64,000 nt of DNA from Omphalotus guepiniiformis. Lineage: Eukaryota; Basidiomycota; Agaricomycetes; Agaricales; Omphalotaceae. The notes beneath the pieces are model-generated. The model was not told the DNA's origin. It worked only from the letters and a program-made list of their open reading frames with translations, and made no database searches. Below are positions 58,806 through 64,000 of the stretch, piece by piece (the first letter of the stretch is position 1; every line of letters starts with the position of its first letter). The stretch lies in the NCBI GenBank assembly GCA_028554645.1, contig JAQOOI010000076.1:1178001-1242000 (forward strand), in the 5' to 3' direction. A program made the translations under genes and the position numbers.

Positions 58806-60548
58806 ATGAACAGAATCCACCCGCCTTCAATTCCAATGTCCCATCTCATCGCCTCTGACGCTCCTCTCCTTTCTCCCACCCATTTCTCTCCTACAAACGA
58901 CTCTTTCTCATACCACCACTACATTCCTCCTTCTCCCCCTCACTCTGTTCGTTCTTCAGACCCAGATTCTCCTCTGCCTTCTTCTAGAGTTCTCAAGATG
59001 AGAGTTTCTCCAGCTTCTTCAGATTCAGAGCAGCAGCTTTGTCTACCAACCCACCAGCTCTTTGACCTTGCAGAGGTTCATCAGCCTCCTTCTCCTGCGC
59101 CTTCAGAGTCTCAAGAGCATCGTCTTTCAATCTCCATCAAGCCTCCTTCTGTTCCCTCTGCTGCGGCTCTAAAGCGGTCCGCAAGTCCTCCCCTTCTCCC
59201 AACAAAGAAGCGCGCCGTCGGCGAGCGTATAAGCACAAAGGACTTTATTCCTCCCGATGTGTCAGGCCTCAGCAAACGTGAGGCTCGTTTAGTAAAGAAT
59301 CGTGCCGCTGCCTTCCTCAGCCGTCAACGAAAACGTGAAGAGTTTGAGACTATGGAGATGTACGTAAAATGTACTCTTTTCTCTTCATCGCTTCCGAAGC
59401 TAATCTACTCTTTCTACTTAGACGCGTAGCTGAGCTCGAACAAGAAAATGCTAGGCTACTGGCTCTTGCACAAAATTCGGCTCCAAAATTGCAGCCAGAG
59501 GCCGAGCTCACCTCAGAGGTCGAGCAACTCCGCACACAACTTGCTGCCGCACGTGAACGCGAGCGTGAACTCAATGCTGAGCTCGCAAAATCGGCAATGC
59601 GAGATACCCCCGTCAAGCTAGAATCTATCGAGCCTTCTTTCCCGTCATCCCCTTCACCTCGGACTCAATCGCCGAACAAGTCAGCTGCAAGCCTCGGACT
59701 TATGGTATGTCTCCAAATACTTGCCTTTGCGCCCTAGCTAAATTACGGGTAAGCAGGTACTCCTTTGTGCTCTTCCTACCCTCCTATCCATGCCCACTCA
59801 AAGTTCACTACCAACATCCTTTTCGCTTCCCAATGCATTCCCCGCGTCGTCGTCCTCTTTCGATTTCAACCCCATTCTTCCCAACGATTTTGACTGGTCT
59901 CGAAATTCGATAATGGACTTTGAAACGGACGACAAGGGCAGGATAGCCGGGCTTGGTTCAACTTCTACACAGAAGCTCGAGTTTACCAATCTAGATGGCT
60001 CTAAGTCTCTAGGCTCTTTAGGTGGATTAGATATTTCTTTTGACACAATTTCACAAGAAGACGGCAAAATTCGTGTACGGATTCACCCGTCTTCGTCGGT
60101 ATCATCTCGCGCAGCATCACCCGGCGTTGTCGCGTACTCAGGTAGCAGTTCCTCGAACGCCGATGCTTACAGTGCACTGGGGCTTGATTTCCGGAGTCTC
60201 TCAGATGCATCGCAACCCGCGCCTCAAACGCCGTTCTCTGAATCATCCTATGGCGGTGCTTCTTCGAGTTTTGGAGCATACTCGCCCTCCAACGCCAACG
60301 GAGATCCCTTCCTGGGCGTGGGAGGCCCATCACATAATGATTTCGGGGGTTTCTCTCCGTTTTCATCTGGATCATCATCATTGTACGGAGGTGACATGGA
60401 TCTAGGTGACCTGAATCTCAACTCGGATTATTCCCCGTCGATGAGTTCCAGTGATGGTTTGAACAGTCGACGTCGCGTGAGGATTGCGCTCAAAAGCATG
60501 CCTGCTACTGGTGGCGAAGGCGGCGAATGGGAAGTGCAATGGTGCTAA
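58806..60548 (+). CDS. bZIP transcription factor with internal hydrophobic segment
   Basis: Three exons (58806-59359, 59422-59704, 59757-60548) give 542 aa. Residues 1-150 are Ser/Pro-rich. The basic region (near residues 155-180) reads LSKREARLVKNRAAAFLSRQRKREEF with the Asn-x7-Arg spacing of bZIP DNA-binding helices, followed by a leucine zipper of about 60 residues with heptads in VAELEQENARLLALAQN and VEQLRTQLAAARERE. Residues about 276-292 form a hydrophobic stretch (SLGLMVLLCALPTLLSMP), formed exactly across the second intron. The C-terminal 250 residues are Ser/Gly/Asp-rich and end RVRIALKSMPATGGEGGEWEVQWC. The basic-region sequence is closest in character to ER-tethered bZIP factors, but this is inference. 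Confidence 0.88.
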
Positions 60549-63210
60549 TTTGATCCTCGAACGTGCTGGCTTGAGAATGTGATTTATATCCTTTCACCTC
60601 GACCATGGACGGAAACAATCTTCAAAAAGCAACTATGGACGTCTCTTTTTCTCTCTCGTTCTTCTTGGTAAAGAAAGACACAAAACACAACACCTTTTAA
60701 TTCTCATTATATGCCTCTAAAACATTATGCATCGCATATTTCCGCTTTATACTAGGGTTCAAAGTGTTTAATTCGTATACCCTTCACGATTATGTCCGCG
60801 CTCTTGGTCTGGATCCCGTGGCATCGTTACCGTCTCACCATCATGAATTCATCATCCTCTCTGCTGTTGTCGCTTTGCTATCTATATTCTTCTCCTCCTT
60901 CTCCTTTTCTTCGTGTATCACTACCGTCCCCTCAACTCAGGCAACGCCTCGTTTGCGTAACTACGAAACTTATGGATCTCTTTAGAAAACCTTACCTATT
61001 TTTACTTCATGATTTTGTTCTGAAAAGTAACATAGTTCAACTTTCTGAACTTCCTTCTCTTTCTACTTCCATTCTACAGCCTCGAGTTGAGCAATTGGAT
61101 TTTCAGACTCGTGTTGGAGATGTACAGTATATTCGCCTCCCTGAATCGTTTTTTCGTTCTTATACCTAGCTCTTTTTTCCATAGAGTAGCGAACATTATT
61201 AACAGGTCTTCTTTTATTTCGTTATTTATAGCAATTGTACATACCTGCATTCATGCATCATCGGGAAGGAATATAAAAAAATTTCCACCCTTTAACCCTA
61301 CTGTATGGATCCAATATGACAAGTGTGTAAGTTCGCCCCCCGTGTCGAATCAAATGTTCATGATGGTGGTGTGATATTGTACCTGTGTGAAATCTCGGGA
61401 ATGGGTGTACTTGTCCATGCACAGCGACATTGCCAATCCCCACTCCCTAGGCTCAGAATGCCTGAGAGCCACTGTTTTCGCCATGAGTTTCTCGTTTCCC
61501 GGCATGCGCAAATAAATCACGACGAAGACTCAGTCGCCCCCTCCGTGTGCGTTATCCCGGGTTTACATACTCGAGACTCGAGAGCGAACCAGGTCGGCAC
61601 TGAGATCATCAGGGACACAAACTCGGAAGGGAAGGCCATTTCTCACTTAAATGAGAAAGTTCTCTGCGCCGCGAGCTCCCAAGTCATTTGTGATTGTGAT
61701 AAGTCAAGCCATCCGGTCGGATACGACGAGGTATTGCCGAATCTGCTCATCTTGGGCCTTGAGCTGCCTTGATTTAAGTGCCTCGCGAGAATAAGTATAT
61801 CTGTATGCGCCGGGAGGCGAGGAGTAGGAGGGAGATACATATCGCTGTCGTATCATTGATCTATCATTGACATTGCAATCGAACTTTGAGCGGATATTTA
61901 GAGCTCGTTCATCTAGGTTCATATATGGAAGGGGTGGTTATAGCGAGACAATCGCTAAGAGGACGCGAACCCGGGTCACCAATAACGTCGAGCGACAATG
62001 AACGGTGTACATCCGGCTGCGTAATGTTGTGTTGTCAGGAATACAAAAATGTTTAGCGTACAAGTGAGGGTGAATAGGGACAATCATACCTACATGTTAT
62101 TATAAAAAGACCAGGCACCACAGGCTGTAAATAAGCATTTGTCGGAATGTTCCAAGACGTGGACCAGCCTGTTCGTCGTGGGGGAGTATCGTGGCCTCGG
62201 TGAGTACACCATGAAAAAAGTCGCCGGTCGCCCGAGAGACGAGCAAGTGAGCCAGTTCTCACAGAACCCAACCCGCAGTTTAGCATCCAAGCCTGAGGTT
62301 GCTCGAAAGAGGTGGCTACAATAATATGATAATTTTGATCTAGTAGATTGCAATTTACGTTCAATAAAGGTGTCTGCGGCTGACGTTTAGCTGAATTTAT
62401 ACTGACATACGACGGGGCTTTTCTGTCAACCGTGGCCGTAATCGCGGACATTTGATATATTGTAACGTATTGAGTTACGCCATGGGTGAGAATGCGCAGA
62501 AAGGTGAGAAAAGGGATCCAGGAAAACAATTGCTATGAAGACTTTGTTGTTTGAACTTAAACTCGAACCCGAGTTTTATGATAGTTTTATGTAGTTGGGA
62601 TCCAGAAAGGAAGCCAACGTTCGAACCTTGGATGTCCGCCGCAATTCGTACGAGAGTGAACGTTTCGGTTCGTACGGTTGTAGTGAGCCAAGGACGTCCC
62701 AGACAGTAGATTCCGGCGAAAGCTCGCGACCATACTTAATGAAGAGATAGCAGGCGTTGCAGATCAGCGTCACAGTGGTTGTATACGTTGATAGGTTCAT
62801 CGAAGAAGGCCTAGACATCCGAGTCCAGCCTGAGCACTAAAGCTGATTTTAGCCAGCCTTCCGTGTCAAATCCTCGATTCGACTCTCGCGACAAGCGGAA
62901 AACACCGTAGATGGGAGACATGAATAAGTTGGGACCAGAAGAAGAGGTGAATTTTGGTTAGAGCGAGTAATCTAACGCTCTTTAGGCGTCGAGGCGGCTC
63001 TACGTTGTTCGGAAGTGATGTACGTTATGAAGAAAGAGGCTAGTAGATGCGACAAAAGGTTGTATTTGGACCATGAATGCATGAAGTGTTCGGTGACGTT
63101 CGGTTTGAAAAGTGTCAAGTGAGCGCTTATTTTAGGGTAGACGCTTGTATGGCGCTTATTTTTCCTTGTTCATTTCCTTGATATTTCAAACTCAACGCTC
63201 AATCCTTCGA
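60549..63210. other. 2.7-kb gene-free stretch
   Basis: Open frames here are mostly below 160 codons, overlap on both strands and lack motifs. A pyrimidine-rich tract (60840-61070) probably lies in the bZIP 3' flank. I saw no RNA gene. A GAACCCG motif near 61965 and another near 62560 lack the remainder of a tRNA. Confidence 0.4.
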
Positions 63211-63813
63211 ATGGGCCAGCGCAGGTCGACGCATGAGGTGACTAGTCTGTTGATTCTCCCAAGCTACGATACTCAACGTCTCTATCGCCATTTCTTGCAA
63301 CCAAACGGACGTGATGCAAACGAATGAGAAGTCTCATGTGCTCGAAAAAACTCAAAGGTCTTCGGGTGACAGGCAATGACGATGAGGTCGGAAGTGCTTT
63401 ATTCATACAGGAAAGAACCCCGATGAATGTGGGACTCACACCAGCTTTGGGTCAATCTCTCGCTTTCATTCACCATCTCTATCTCCGTTACAATCTACCA
63501 AAGATGTCTGTCTTTGAAGCCTTCTACAATGCAAGATATCCAAATGTCAAACTTGAAGTGCCCAATTCTTCTGGTTCGCTCATCAGTCCGTGGTATGCTC
63601 TAGTCATCCCAAGTCTGACTTTCGGATCGTATCAGGGAATCTTCCGCACAGCCGTATTTGCGCCGTCTGGTAATGATATACAGTAAGTCCCAGATCTCGT
63701 TCTTTTTGACCAACTGACTCTCAGAAGTCCTTGGTAACAGGTGTGTTTATCCCTGGAGAAGGCCTGAAGACCGTCTCGGTTTCACGGACATGCGGACGGA
63801 CGCGTACAGTTGA
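63211..63813 (+). CDS. Small protein of unknown function, three-exon model
   Basis: Exons 63211-63310, 63358-63682 and 63741-63813 join in consistent phase to 165 aa (MGQRRSTHEVTSLLILPSYD to GFTDMRTDAYS). Splice sites are plausible: gac|gtgatg, tcaaag acceptor, aca|gtaagt, gtaacag acceptor. The middle has a compact LAFIHHLYLRYNLPKMSVFEAFYNARYP segment and an LISPWYALVIPSLTFGSYQGIF segment. I do not recognise a family. More exons could lie upstream, and the window ends soon after. An alternative is a single-exon frame starting at 63324. Confidence 0.4.
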
Positions 63814-64000
63814 ATACCAGGAGCGGAAAACAACCGTGGATTTAATGGTCTAATATATGTTAATCCATGAAGATGAACGGCGGGCCGGACTCTTTTACTA
63901 GTGAATGTCACAGGTGCTTCCCTAACTGCGCGTCATTGGCTGGGTGAGCTGACATGGAGAATTATTCTGTTAGGAAACACATTTGCCTATAGGAATAGAC

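Noticed and set aside
61900..62640. tRNA-like GAACC motifs
   Set aside because: The matching acceptor and anticodon stems are absent on both strands.

Overview
The window is nuclear DNA of a filamentous basidiomycete, most likely an agaricomycete. The evidence is intron-dense protein genes on both strands (introns mostly 45-65 nt, GT-AG, with a few GC-AG), fungal gene families throughout, short intergenic gaps with many divergent and convergent pairs, and no bacterial, viral or transposon coding signature. About twenty-one protein-coding genes can be reconstructed. For most of them I joined exons by hand and checked that every splice phase agrees; I could run no database search, so names rest on recognised motifs.

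Layout: 1-1535 holds a degenerate 30-bp minisatellite. 1536-3178 (+) is a 12-exon DUF1917-type protein, convergent with a six-exon 1,876-aa acidic protein of unknown function (9236-3339, -). Then follow an IMPACT/YIH1-type UPF0029 protein (10588-11372, +), RER1 (12872-11921, -), which is divergent from a D-glycerate 3-kinase-like gene (13074-14140, +), a GNAT acetyltransferase (14761-15735, +), a PCL-type cyclin (17710-18754, +) and, after 3.2 kb without a gene, a Nab2-type poly(A)-RNA binding protein (21934-24086, +). Next are a mitochondrial AAA-type ATPase (27054-24445, -), a SAP-like nuclear protein (29548-27467, -), a small coiled-coil protein (30422-31234, +), ORC5 (31380-33310, +), a small membrane protein (33565-34169, +) and a CSC1/OSCA channel (34787-38579, +).

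The right part carries an NFKBIL1-like protein (40769-39589, -), divergent at 92 bp from an RRM-like, probably mitochondrial protein (40862-42428, +). It continues with ribosomal protein eL33 (43403-42685, -), divergent from glutaryl-CoA dehydrogenase (43626-45672, +), a family X DNA polymerase (about 48113-45778, -), NMN adenylyltransferase (48437-49597, +), an MFS transporter (50596-52774, +) convergent with GUP1 (55139-52911, -), a bZIP factor with a hydrophobic segment (58806-60548, +) and a three-exon orphan (63211-63813, +).

The genes are mostly housekeeping and do not form a metabolic or defence cluster. I found no undescribed multi-gene system. The unusual material concerns gene architecture: a 6-nt and a 10-nt microexon side by side in RER1, further 10-nt microexons in the GNAT and CSC1 genes, a glutaryl-CoA dehydrogenase intron flanked by a 13-bp direct repeat as expected of recent intron gain, two introns (eL33, CSC1) that cannot be spliced GT-AG without a one-base frameshift, several GC-AG introns, an ORC5 without a visible Walker A motif, and a bZIP factor that may be membrane-tethered.
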